A stretch of DNA of 64,000 nucleotides from Endothia cerciana (Eukaryota > Ascomycota > Sordariomycetes > Diaporthales > Cryphonectriaceae), in assembly GCA_026119935.1 (NCBI GenBank), contig JALRMH010000021.1, forward strand, positions 584,659-648,658, in the 5' to 3' direction. Shown piece after piece: positions 45,057 to 55,548 of this stretch. The notes under the pieces were generated by a model, which worked only from the letters and a program-made list of their open reading frames with translations, searched no databases and was not told where the DNA came from. Each line of letters starts with the position of its first letter. Within the stretch, counting starts at the first letter, position 1. The position numbers and the translations under genes were made by a program.

Positions 45057-47612
45057 CGTGAATCTTGAAAAAAAGTTTTCCCAGTTTGCCCTAAGTAGGG
45101 CTTGTGAAGAAGTAAGAAGTCAACTCGTGGAGAATGCATTGGGTACGTACGGATTGTGATAGAAGACAAAGTGTAGTAGAAGTATGGAATATGCAGAAAG
45201 TAAGGAGCTTATAGAGAAGGTTGGTTCTGTATATACGAATTGTAGTAGAGTCAAGAAAATTATTGAAAACCGGTCTGGAGGATGTAGGTTACAAGTAGGA
45301 AGCATAGAAGGTGAATGCCGGCTCGTTGATGCTCGAGCGCCTAGACGCCCAACGGTTTTGGTATCCGAGGAACATAAGGGCTTGTGGAGTTGGAACCATA
45401 CTGCAAGCCCAAATGGCTGTGCATCCAAAGGTGTTAGAACATGGGCGGAGTCTAATATGGAGTTGGAAGCACTTCTGGTTACTGTTGTGGCAACTTTGTG
45501 AGAGCTGCATCGTAGTCACAACCACGGTCCATCACTCTAAACCTCTGATCTCCTGCCTATCTCTAAGGCACTTTGGACATATAGGATGCTGATATCATAT
45601 GAGAGCATCCCTCCTTTGACCTAAAGTTGTAATCCACTGGCTCGTCCTCCGGTCTTGATCCCAATTTCTCAGTCCTCACAAAACGCCTGTCCCGTTCAGG
45701 TGCGTGCCTGGGTGGTATCCAGAGAGTCTAAATTTTCATCTTTCTAAGGTTTCAGGCAATTATACGCTGAAGGCTGTGCCAAATCAACATCAGGCACTGC
45801 AGAAGGACAAGTCAATGACGACAGCCATCTGGATGCATTTCAGGACGCTGTAAAACGACAAGTCTCAGCACGACAACTCCGGCACCGGAGAGCTTGAGTT
45901 TGCTGGCGAGCCCTGGGGAATGGAGGAGGAAGGCAGAAGATGGCATTTTTGAGCCCTCATGAGCATCGAAGATAGTAATCTATGAGCCTGTCATGTCAAC
46001 GGCCATGCGTAGAGACATGGCGGACGCGTCGCCTTGAGATAGCAACTCCGGTGCTGTGGAGTCAAGATGACATAGTTAGGACGGTACTAGGAGGTTATCA
46101 TACGGTACTTAGATTGTCCCTTGACGGAGGGAGGTTGAACTAGGTTGCTGTACCGGCTGCTCTGGTCGTGCCACGGTCGAGGGGCGTTGGAGGAGGGATC
46201 GAGTGACCGCCCTGCTCAGGACGAGGACCATGGCTTCCCGCTTGGCGGACTACAATGTGTTCATCCCTGAGCATGACGGGATGACAACTAAGCCGTGGAC
46301 ACCGGGCGCAGCCCCAGCGAGCACTGGATGACGCTCTGCCCTGCTGCTGCGACGAGGGATCAGATGGAAGAGCTTTAGGTCTGTGGACGCACCTTGGCAG
46401 TGACGGTCATTATATGAGCATGACTAGCACGCAATGTTTCCGGGGGATCGCCCACATGAAACGACCTTCTTCGCTGAATGGTCCTAACCCCTTTGGTACA
46501 ACACAAGTACGCCTGTATCCTCGCCTGTTGTCATCTTGAGTAGCGCTTGCTGGCGCAGAATCCGTTTCTGGATCTTCTTTTAGCCTGTTGAAGCGTCGCC
46601 TCTCCTTCCACCAGCACGAGACGCGACCCGCCAGATCCTCCGAGCAGATCAGATGGCCCACGCGATGGAAGTGCCTAGATCAGCCGTCGTCGGCTTCCGG
46701 AGAAACATCAACGTCTTGTGGCTTGAGCTCCATGTCCGCCGAGCCAGGGCCAACCTGCGGGCCGCGCTGGGGGGTTCCCTCCGCCGCAAGGGGCCCCAGG
46801 CCGAGACAGGAAAGCCAACTGCGGCGATGTGAACGGCTGGTGGCTGTCTCCGAGAGTTGCCCTCGCCCCCGCTGTTCGATAAGACGATGTTTGAGGTTGC
46901 GCTCTAGACCTAGCGCTCGCTGGGCTTTCACAGTGCGTGCATAGCGAGGCAGGAGAATGCTCGGTATTGGAAGGGGAGCTCTGATCTCGACGGAAGGATT
47001 CTCATCATGCAGGGTGCTGAATGGAGATGTTCTTGCGTCTCGCGCACATGCCAGGCTGGATGCGAAAGAAGGAAGATGACGCTCCACCTCGCCCGATATG
47101 CCCTGCTGGGGGACAAGGTGCCCACCACCTGTTGGCATCCTCCACTCAGTAGAGAGAGTCCTTCGATTGGTGGCAACCCGTCCGCTCGGTGTGCAGTCAA
47201 TCCCTGCGGGGCCCGCGAGACGGGAAATCACAATCAACAGATTGGGGTTAGACTTATCTTGACGTGCAAATTGGCTTCTGTGGCGTTGGAAGGGGCTGGG
47301 GTTCTGGTCATACGGGCATGCATACTGGCCGGCATATTGCTGCATCTTGGTGGCCCCCCGTTCCTGGTTTTGAACACCCTGTCTCGCATTCCCTCCCAGA
47401 GGTGCGGCTGTTGTTGTCCCTTGTCCTTCGCGACTACACCAGTTGTTGGCATGAAGACCAGACGCTGATACCGAGATGCCCTCTCCTGGCCAAGACCCTG
47501 AGCGCCCTGCCAGACCTTGAACCCTACGCTACGACCACAGCACGCCCCAGGAGCAGAGCTGAGACACGCCCATCACTCGGGGTGGTTGCGACCCCACCGC
47601 TACCGTGACGCC

Positions 47613-49172
47613 ATGGGCTCCCCTCTCGTGGCGCTCGGCGCCTCCAAGCGATCCAGGCTCGTCACCTCCCTCATCTTCGCAACCTTTGTCGTCTTCTTCA
47701 TCTCGAGGCTGAGCGAGCCCGGCGCGCTACTGTTCGGGCGGCCAGTGGCACAGGAACCGGCACCGGAACAGAGGCCGGACGGGTACAATGACCCGCGGTT
47801 CGAGCTCTTCGGCATCCCGGACTTCGCCGCGGAGGTCGAGGTCGCCACGCTGAACATCAAGGTCAGGGACGCAGGGGCGCCGGCGACGAAAGGCAGCCCG
47901 GGCCTCGCGCATGCCCACAGGCCCTCCGCCCAGGACGCGGGGCAGGATGATGGCCCGCGGAACCCCTACCAGCGCCAGCTGCCCATCACCATGCCCAAGA
48001 TGACGACGCACAACCTCGGCGCCCCCGGCTTCAACCACACGGACCTCGAGGCGCCCGCCCCCGGCACGCCCGCCGCCTCCATCACCCTCGACTTCCCCGC
48101 CCGCCGCCCGCCGCCCGACGCGTCCAAGATGATCTTCGGCGTGGCCACCACGCTCGACCGCATGCCCGAGAACCTGCGCAACTTCCAGCACTGGGCGGCG
48201 CGCACCAACGCGCGCCTCGTGGTGGTGCACGAGCCGCGGAACGAGACGCTGCGGCCGGGCGAGCCCTCCGCCGAGGAGATGGCCCAGCTGTACAGGGGCG
48301 CCGGGATCGAGCACATCACGCTGGTGGAGAGGGACGCGGGCTGGGGCGAGCGGTTCGTGTCGATGCTGGGCGAGCTGCACGACCGCATGGAGGCCCAGGC
48401 GGAGTGGGCGGTGCTGATGGACGACGACACCTTCTTCCTCGACCTCGAGGCCGTGCAGGGCATGCTGGCCAAGTACGACCCGTCGCAGCCGTGGTACGTG
48501 GGCACGCTGAGCGACAACAAGTGGAACGTCAACAACGGCGGGCTCTTCGCCGTCGGCGGCGCCGGGGTGTTCCTCTCGCGCCCGCTGCTGCAGGCGATGA
48601 GGCCCTTCGCCGGGGCCTGCTTCCCCGAGGCCGGCACGGCGGCCGGCGGGGACACGCTGGTCGGCGGGTGCATCCACCGGCACACCACGACGAAGCTGAG
48701 CCTCGAGCACGGGCTGTACCAGCTCGACCTGCACGGCGACGTGACGGGGTTCTACGAGGCGCCGCGGAGGCAGCCGCTGAGCGTGCACCACTGGAAGAGC
48801 TGGCACCACCACGACATCCCCGCCGTCGCCACCGTCGCGAGGGTGTGCGGGCGGCCGTGCGTGCTGCAGAACTTCCGCTTCCGGGACGGGTGGCAGATGA
48901 GCAACGGCTTCAGCATCTTCAGGTATGGGTACAACGAGACGGAGCTGTCGGCGCAGCACCCGGAGGCGATGGAGCACACGTGGAAGCACACCGAGTGGGA
49001 GATCGAGGACAGCTGGGAGTACAGCCTCGCGCCGCTCAAGGACAGGGACGAGGGCAAGGTACAGTTCCTGATGGAGAGGAGCGTCGTCGAGCAGGGCGGC
49101 AGTGTCACGCTGTATTATGTCAGGAGGGAGAATGGCGTCGGGAGGGGGCTGATACGGGTGGTCTGGCGCTGA
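47613..49172 (+). CDS. GT31-like type II Golgi glycosyltransferase
   Basis: This is an intronless 519-residue protein. I chose the ATG at 47613 (MGSPLVALG) because it gives a short cytosolic tail followed by one signal anchor (LVTSLIFATFVVFFIS); the frame opens 32 codons earlier with no support. The lumenal stem is Pro/Ala-rich (residues 40-165). The catalytic domain begins KMIFGVATTLDRM and includes VLMDDDTFFLDL, with the DDD acting as the metal-binding DxD. WNVNNGGLFAVGGAGVFLS and GGDTLVGGCIHRHT follow, and HHWKSWHHH then WQMSNGFSIFRYGYNETEL close the domain. These match the fungal GT31/DUF604-type family related to beta-1,3-galactosyl and GlcNAc transferases. Role in cell-wall or glycoprotein glycan extension is inferred; donor and acceptor are unknown. 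Confidence 0.9.
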   Translation: MGSPLVALGASKRSRLVTSLIFATFVVFFISRLSEPGALLFGRPVAQEPAPEQRPDGYNDPRFELFGIPDFAAEVEVATLNIKVRDAGAPATKGSPGLAHAHRPSAQDAGQDDGPRNPYQRQLPITMPKMTTHNLGAPGFNHTDLEAPAPGTPAASITLDFPARRPPPDASKMIFGVATTLDRMPENLRNFQHWAARTNARLVVVHEPRNETLRPGEPSAEEMAQLYRGAGIEHITLVERDAGWGERFVSMLGELHDRMEAQAEWAVLMDDDTFFLDLEAVQGMLAKYDPSQPWYVGTLSDNKWNVNNGGLFAVGGAGVFLSRPLLQAMRPFAGACFPEAGTAAGGDTLVGGCIHRHTTTKLSLEHGLYQLDLHGDVTGFYEAPRRQPLSVHHWKSWHHHDIPAVATVARVCGRPCVLQNFRFRDGWQMSNGFSIFRYGYNETELSAQHPEAMEHTWKHTEWEIEDSWEYSLAPLKDRDEGKVQFLMERSVVEQGGSVTLYYVRRENGVGRGLIRVVWR

Positions 49173-50379
49173 GGGGTGCTTCCGGCGACTGCAGGCAGAC
49201 GACCCTCCCCATTGTGAAGGGGCGCGAGGCCTTTACGGACCGGGACGGGCGACAGTCGTGGAAGCCCATCTGGGGCCCTCTCCGCCACCCGTATCAAGCC
49301 CTGGCACAACAAGATGGGCTGCCTTCATACACATCCGGCTCGGGCCGTGGGCCGGAAGGACAGCTGCTCGTCGGGACCGGAGAGGTATCACGGAAACAAG
49401 GAGGGTTCGGTCCTTCGGGCCCTCGCAGACCAGGAGCACCTGGACGCACGAGCACGACTATCGCACACCAAAGCACGCGGAAAAGGACGAGCGCTACTGA
49501 GCAAAACACTAGGCATCATGAAGTTATGAGGAACAGCACGGTATACGCGAACATCGCAACAGAGCAGTCTTCTACGCTTGATCAATACACAATTTGTATG
49601 ACTATCACATCACGATCCATCTCGAACACCTATATTATCTTGCTACTTACGGGCGATGTCGCATAGATTCACGGCCACGAGCCGGGCGCAAGGTGTCAGG
49701 CCAAGCCGGCCCTGCGCCTATATTCACATGCTCGGGTACCCGAACGACAGTGACGCCCGTTGGCCTCTCGCCCACCACTTCCACCTTCTCGGGTGCGTGT
49801 CCGCCGTTGCTGGCCGTAGAAAGTATGACGGCGACATCGAACGGTCCTGCCACGAGGCGAGGGCGACCTGGGCTGGACGTGGTGCCTCTCCATGTTCCAT
49901 GACGGTGGCTGGACCCTTTGGTTCTGCGCTGAGGTAGTAACGTCCTCACTGCCAGGCACATCATGCCTGCCTATCTGGGCGGGTCAGGTCGATGTTGTGT
50001 GTTTGTGTGGGTGAGTAGGGCCACGGCTGCTCCTGCTTGTTCGTAACTCCATCCTCGAAGAAGGCGCCGATCGTTGAGCACCGCTCGAGGCCAAATCAGC
50101 AAATGGCCCATCTCTTCTTCAAGCTCCCGTCCACCTTCGACCTCCTGTGTTTCTTCTTCCCTTCTTCATCATCCACATCTCTCCGCCACCCCTCCCGCTT
50201 TTGGAGCCACCATCGTCCATTCTTTCACTTCCCACAATACTCTTCAGCATTCCACTACCACCAACAGACTTTCGCTCGTATCATTTCCACCCTCTCCCCT
50301 GCCGGCTTCCTGCTCTGGAGCCGTACCTCACCCACCCTCTTTGCTCGATCTGTCACGCATCCAAGCCCAACCCACCATC
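49173..50379. other. Intergenic, promoter region of the Cys-rich secreted protein gene
   Basis: No gene seen. The last 300 bases are C/T-rich (CTTCTTCC, CCACC), typical of a fungal promoter and leader upstream of a well-expressed gene. Confidence 0.6.
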
Positions 50380-51474
50380 ATGTTCAGCCCGGCTACCATC
50401 GCGGCCCTTGCGCCCTTCATCCTGGGCCTCACTCGGGCATCAGCCGTGCGTCCACTCCTCTTCCCTTCATTTCTACTGCCCAACTTCCCCGTCCCAGGGC
50501 CTGACACCTCGTTTCCCCTTGCACAGGTCGGTGTCCCTCGCGAACTGCCTCGTGATGTCACCCTTGCCCCCGCCAGCGCTGTCCTGGGCCTGACCGGTGG
50601 CTATGACTGCTATCCCAACAACGACCAGCAGTGCTACAAGAAGTACTGGGAGCAGTTCAGGAGGTGCCACCCGTACGACAGGCCTTGCTACAAGGACTGC
50701 AATGATTACGACGACTACAACAATCATTGCAAGAATTACGACAAGAACTACGGCAAGTGCTACGACAGGTGCTACTACGACTTTGATGGCTGTGACAAGT
50801 ACGACGAATGCCACAAGGACGATGATGAAAATTGCTACAAGAAGAAGAAGGAGGACAGCTCGTGCCAGCCCGACGACAACAATTGCCGGGACAAGCACCC
50901 CTACCCTCCCGACTTCTGCAAGCCCTGGGACTGGGAGTGCCACAAGGAGAAGCACCAAGACAAGGACTACGAATGCCATCCTCGCAAGGACAAGGACTGC
51001 TACCCGGACTACCCTGACTACCCCGACTATGATGATGATAACACTGGGGAGGATCCTCACCACCCCAAGGGCTACGTCAAGGTCTTCTACCACGGCCCCA
51101 AGGGGTACTACGAGCAGCAGGTCTGGCCTGATGGCGATGAGGCCTGGACCGGTGAGTGACCTCTTCTCGTCTCCGTCCCCCCTGCCACGGCGCCCCCCCT
51201 TGAGACGGGACCAGCCCGGCCGTGGTCCCTCAAGGTCTTCACCTGTTCTGACATCGTCATAGATCATGATCATTTCGTCGTGGATACCATCAAGTACCAC
51301 GCCGAGAAGGAGGACAAGAACGTCCGCTGCCTCCCCATGAAGTCCTGGTTCCCTTGGACCCCGCTCCCGATCGAGAAGTACCAGGAGAAGGAGGAAGAGT
51401 ACGGCAAGAAGGTACGCGTCATCAAGCTGAAGGAGCCCATGCCCGTGGAGGTCATCCGCTGTGACTTCCCCTAG
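50380..51474 (+). CDS. Secreted Cys/Asp/Tyr/Lys-rich protein, unknown function
   Basis: Three exons (50380-50445, 50527-51151, 51263-51474) give 300 residues. Intron 1 (81 nt, GTGCGT to GCACAG, CTGAC branch) falls right after the signal peptide (MFSPATIAALAPFILGLTRA) and is a multiple of three, so an unspliced read is also open. Intron 2 (111 nt, GTGAGT to CATAG) is phase 1. The mature protein has a repetitive middle, about residues 45-190, with 17 Cys, mostly preceded by Asp or Asn and followed by Tyr, His or Lys (CYKKYW, CYKDC, CKNYDKNYGKC, CYDRC, CHKDDDENC). It is very poor in hydrophobic residues. A PDYPDYPDYDDD acidic hinge follows, then a basic/acidic C-terminus (KEKEEEYGKK) with two more Cys. 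No known domain is recognised. Metal binding, wall binding or an effector-like role are possible. Confidence 0.8.
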
Positions 51475-52161
51475 ACATGTCGTCAGCTGCTTGTACTGGT
51501 TCTCTTTTGTTGCTGCTGTCTCATCGTGTGTCTGGCGAATAGTGGAGGCGCTTCTAGCGCAGGGTAATGGCTTGTGATTATCGTGGGTTGACGGACTGGT
51601 TCTTGAACCTGTAAAGATGAGCTTGCTTTCCCCTAGAACGACTCTCGAGCAATCATACTCACTCCGTATATTTCCTGCCTCCCGTCTGTCCGATCTCCAT
51701 GTTTGTTGTGGTCGCCCTCGAACGCATTGCAAGACGTCTGAAGGCAAGAGACGTATGGACGTCAACCCTTCGGAGACCGTCCGAGAATCCACCATATCAA
51801 TCTGTGACAGGGCATCGGATATGCTGGTTGATACTTGAGCCGTGTCGTGATGAGAGAGAGAGAGAGAGAGAGAGAGTACCGAGACGATATTGATGACACG
51901 GAACAGATTGTTGATGCCCCAGACTAATTAGTGCAAACACTGGAAGAATGTGTGAACCACCACGGCTGATATATCTTGACACCACCTTCATCGTACGGCT
52001 ACAATATTACTTTGCTTTTTCCATATGCTTAGATACGCGCAACAGTACTCTGGCAAACCCCCACGGCTCAGCGCCTGGCATCCTGCCCTATATCACTTCC
52101 GCTCTACCGATGCGCAGCCCCGAGGGAGCCAAGACGGGGGCAACCAGAAGGTCAGACCCGA
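51475..52161. other. Intergenic between convergent genes
   Basis: No gene seen. Holds an (AG)n repeat at 51852-51876. Confidence 0.6.
51852..51876. repeat. (AG)n dinucleotide repeat
   Basis: About 12 AG copies in intergenic DNA. Confidence 0.85.
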
Positions 52162-54704
52162 TCACAGATCAACAAACTCTCCTTTGATGTACTTGCCGCC
52201 CTTGACGCCATCGAGGTACCCAATTATTTTGTCTGTCATCGGTGCCGTCACAAAACCGAAGTGGTCGTAGATATACTCTCCAGGCAGGCTGTGCCCGAAC
52301 GTACGCAGGTTGATGCCCGCATCTGCGTATCTCTCCCATCCGTTCGGCGTATAAGGCTCAATCACCACTGCAGGGACACCCCCTTGACCGTGGCGAGAAA
52401 GAACCCTGCGGCGGTACTCGACAGGCTGCATCTCGAAGAGCCGCCAGCACGGGAAGCTGACCACCCTTGCGCGGACGTCCCGCCTCTTGAGCTCCTCGGC
52501 CACGTCCACCGCGAACGAGAGCTCGGCTCCCACGCCGATGATCGTCACATCCGCGGCACCACCCTCGGCCTCCCGGAGGACGTAGGCGCCCTTGGCCACG
52601 CCCTCCCTGCTCGTCAGGCCCCTGCCCTGCGCACCGCCGTGCAGCTGCGGGACCTTGTGGCGGCTCTCGCTGACGATGCTCGGCCCGCCCCTGTGCCCGA
52701 CGGCCACGGTCCAGGCGCCGGCGGTCTCCTCGCTGTCCCCCGGGCGGATGTAGAGCAGGTGCGGCATCGAGCGGTACAGCACCGCCAGCTCGACCGGCTG
52801 GTGCGTCGGGCCGTCCTCGCCGGCCCCGATGGAGTCGTGCGTCGCCGCGTGGATGACCTGCAGCCTCTGCAGGGCCCCCATGCGGACGGCCGGCGCGGCG
52901 TAGAGGTAGAATATGAAGAAGGACGAGGTCACGGGGAGGAAGGTCCCCGGGTTGAAGGCGGCGAGGCCGTTGGCGATACCGGCCATGGCGTGCTCGCGGA
53001 CACCATAGTGGATGTAGCGCCCGGAGTAGTCCCCGTTGATACCGCATGAGGTTTTGAGATCCGGCTGTCAAGCCACGTCAGCTATTGGGGTGGTCCAAGG
53101 GATCCAGGGGCACACGAAGGAGGGGTGGCCTACAGGCTGGAAGTCGACTTTCCCATCCCATATCATGTTCACAGACGGCGACAGATCTGCCGTGCCGACC
53201 ATGAAGGAACTGATCTCCTTCGCGAGTGGGTTGATCACCTTCCCGCCGGATACTCGAGTCGCTGTGTGGGCGGTGTCGAAAGTCTTGGGGATCAGGTCTT
53301 TCCAGTCCTTGCGGATCTCGCCACGCATGCGGGACTGCAACTGCTCGCCCAGCTCCGGAAACCTCTGGCGGTACCCCTCGAAGACCTGCTCCCAACCACG
53401 CACGAAGCCCTCGCCTCGTTTTGGCAGGTTGGAGAAGAAGTCCCTGACCTCGCCACCGATCTCGAAATGCCTCTCCGGGTCGAAGCCGCTGGCCTGCTTC
53501 ATCCTCCTCACGTCCTCCGCGCCGAAGGGTGCGCCGTGGGACGCTGCCTTCCCGGCGACCGCACTCCCCACCCCGATGGTGGTCCTGATGTTTATGAAGA
53601 CGGGCTTCTCCCTGGACTGTCTGGCCTCCCCCAGGGCCCGAACGATGCCCTCGACGTCGTAGCAGCCGTCCTCGACCTCGAGGACGTCGAACCCGCACGC
53701 ACGCATCTTGGCGTTGATGTCTTCGTTGTTCACCATGTCCACTGACCCGTCACAAGTGATCTGGTTGTTGTCATAGCTGCACGCGGTCCGTCAGCACCAG
53801 CAGGGCCCTCCAGCGCCGACTGGGCTGCTGGGGAGCAGCCGGCCCCCGTGCCGGGAAGGATAACGCACTCACATGATGGTCAGGTTGTTCAACTTCCAGT
53901 GCCCGGCGAGAGAGATCGCCTCCAGGCCCACGCCCTCCTGCAGGCAGGCGTCGCCGATCATACACCAGGTGTGGTTGGAGATCACATCGTGGCCCGGCTT
54001 GTTGTATGTCGCCGCCAGGTTCTTCGTCGCCATGGCCAGGCCGACCGCGTTCGCGACCCCCTGGCCCAGGGGCCCGGTCGTCACCTCGACGCCCTCGATC
54101 TCGATCTCGGGGTGGCCCGGGCACAGCGAGCCCGCCCGCTCGGAGTGGTACGACTTGAGCTGGTCGGACGTCATGGCCTTGTACCCTGACAGATGCAGGA
54201 ACGAATACTGGAACAGGCAGGTATGTCCTATATACTAATGCGTCAGCTGTTTTTCTTTTACTTTTTTCGCGATTCGGCTTGTTTATATTGAGGATGGGGC
54301 TGGTTGAGCCCTGAAAATGGCTCGGCAGCTCACCATTTGACAACACAAAGCGGTCTCTGTTGAACCAGTCCGGACTGTGAGGTGCGTAACGCATCGCGTA
54401 CTTCCACAGAGCAACTCCGATGGCTGCCATGCCAATTGCGCCACTGGTAGAATAGATGTACATTAGCCACTAGGTCTGCAATCATCAAGGGCATATGTTC
54501 ACCCCTTGACTTCGTCACTCACCCGGGGTGGCCCATATTGAATTGCTGGCACAGGTCGGCAATGAGGATCCGGTATGTCCTCAAGACATGATCGTGTTGC
54601 TTCGACAGATCGGTCGCGGGGCCCGGCTGCTTCTTTATGACGACTTCATCCCTGACGGCGTGGAGGGCGTTACCCCCGGCCTGATCGAGCCTACCTGGTG
54701 CCAT
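52162..54704 (-). CDS. Dihydroxyacetone-synthase-like transketolase
   Basis: Five exons (54704-54523, 54443-54334, 54227-53873, 53776-53134, 53064-52162) give 730 residues. All four introns join conserved sequence: NMGHPG to GAIGMAAIG, VLSN to GHTCLFQYSF, NNLTI to YDNNQITCDG, and DFQP to PDLKTSCG. TPP-binding is shown by GDACLQEG...NN (the GDG-N motif); the N-terminal HVLRTYRILIADLCQQF, GPLGQGVANAVGLAMATKN, GVREHAMAGIANGL and ATHDSIGAGEDGPTHQPVE are family signatures. The enzyme moves a two-carbon ketol unit between sugars (transketolase) or, in methanol yeasts, from xylulose 5-phosphate to formaldehyde. The ALYRSMP-like LYRSMPHLLYIRPGDSEETAG wording is nearer the DHAS branch than yeast TKL1. 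No PTS1-type C-terminus is seen (ends GEFVDL), so it is probably cytosolic. It is divergent from a polyol dehydrogenase. Confidence 0.92.
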
Positions 54705-55548
54705 CTCGGGACTTGTTCGCCTGTGGATAGTGAAGACTCTGAGGAGATGTTTCTGAGAGGAGCAAATATTTATCTTGATATAAACTGCGAAATTCTTCCG
54801 CCAAAGTCATGCAGGAATACGACAAGTGTGATATTCAATAAAATAAAATAAAATAAAATAAAAGGACACCAACTCGTAGAAGGAGGTCAAGTTGAGAATT
54901 CGCATAACAAGTTCGGGAAATATTTGAATATTTGAATACTTGAGCTTCTGCCATGACATCGGCTCTCCGCCCCCCGGGTTAATACTAAAAAGCCTTTGTA
55001 AGCGACGTCCCCAAGATCTGAATTCTGGAGGCACGGGGTCAGTCTGGGGAAGATCTCCACGACGAGCCGGCTTACCGGAGTAGGAAATCCGACTCCATAA
55101 AGAGTGCGGTGGACCAGTACCAAGTGACCGAAGAAGCCTGCCATTGGGTCTCGCCGCGTAAGCCCCATCACCGATGAGGTGGCAACGAACGTCTTTGACC
55201 CCTACCGATGTCTAATGTTTGATGCCGTCCGTTGACGGACGACAACTACCCACAGCGGGGACTTCGGTTCTGAGAGGAGAAGAGGGGGCCGCTATCCACA
55301 GAGCCGTCGGGCAGAATGCAACGGGAAATTCGATCTCGAGCTCCCCCCCCCCCCCCTCGTCACCTAGTCTCAGGAGTTCAATTATAATTCGGTATCTATG
55401 TGGTTGCCCGTCTCGAGTGGACTACCCGTGGTGACTGCATGCCAACCAAACCAATCTTTTCTGTCGATGGGCTCGCATATTCCTCGAAACTTCATATCAC
55501 AATTTCAAAAAGTCATAACCTCGCAATAAGAAAAGTAGTACCAAGAGG
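54705..55548. promoter_or_regulatory. Shared divergent promoter of transketolase and polyol dehydrogenase
   Basis: The 844 bases between two divergent carbon-metabolism genes hold an (AAATA)n repeat at 54837-54863 and a 14-base C run at 55343-55356. I see no gene. Specific factor sites cannot be assigned, though pentose-responsive (XlnR/AraR-like) control would fit if the pairing is functional. Confidence 0.45.
54837..54863. repeat. (AAATA)n pentanucleotide repeat
   Basis: About five AATAA copies in the divergent promoter region, about 135 bases from the transketolase start. Confidence 0.85.

Larger units (their letters stand above)
44448..47612. other. Intergenic with degenerate repeats
   Basis: It contains the promoter of the SNF2 gene, a degenerate minisatellite (separate entry), a (CG)n(GA)n block and then about 2 kb of mixed-composition sequence leading to the glycosyltransferase. 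A 221-codon minus-strand frame at 47345-46680 has no recognisable motif and I do not call it. Confidence 0.5.

Noticed and set aside
46680..47345. 221-codon minus-strand frame
   Set aside because: No recognisable motif, no close splice partner, sits in the likely leader of the GT31-like gene; chance cannot be excluded.
47727..48989. 420-codon minus-strand frame
   Set aside because: Antisense to the GT31-like gene; explained by GC-rich third positions.
48404..49666. 420-codon plus-strand frame overlapping the glycosyltransferase
   Set aside because: Alternate frame of the GT31-like gene with Arg/Gly/Ala composition and no motif.
50473..51795. 440-codon minus-strand frame rich in Val/Leu/Ile
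   Set aside because: It is the complement of the Asp/Tyr/Lys codons (GAC, TAC, AAG) of the secreted protein; the hydrophobic look is a mirror effect.
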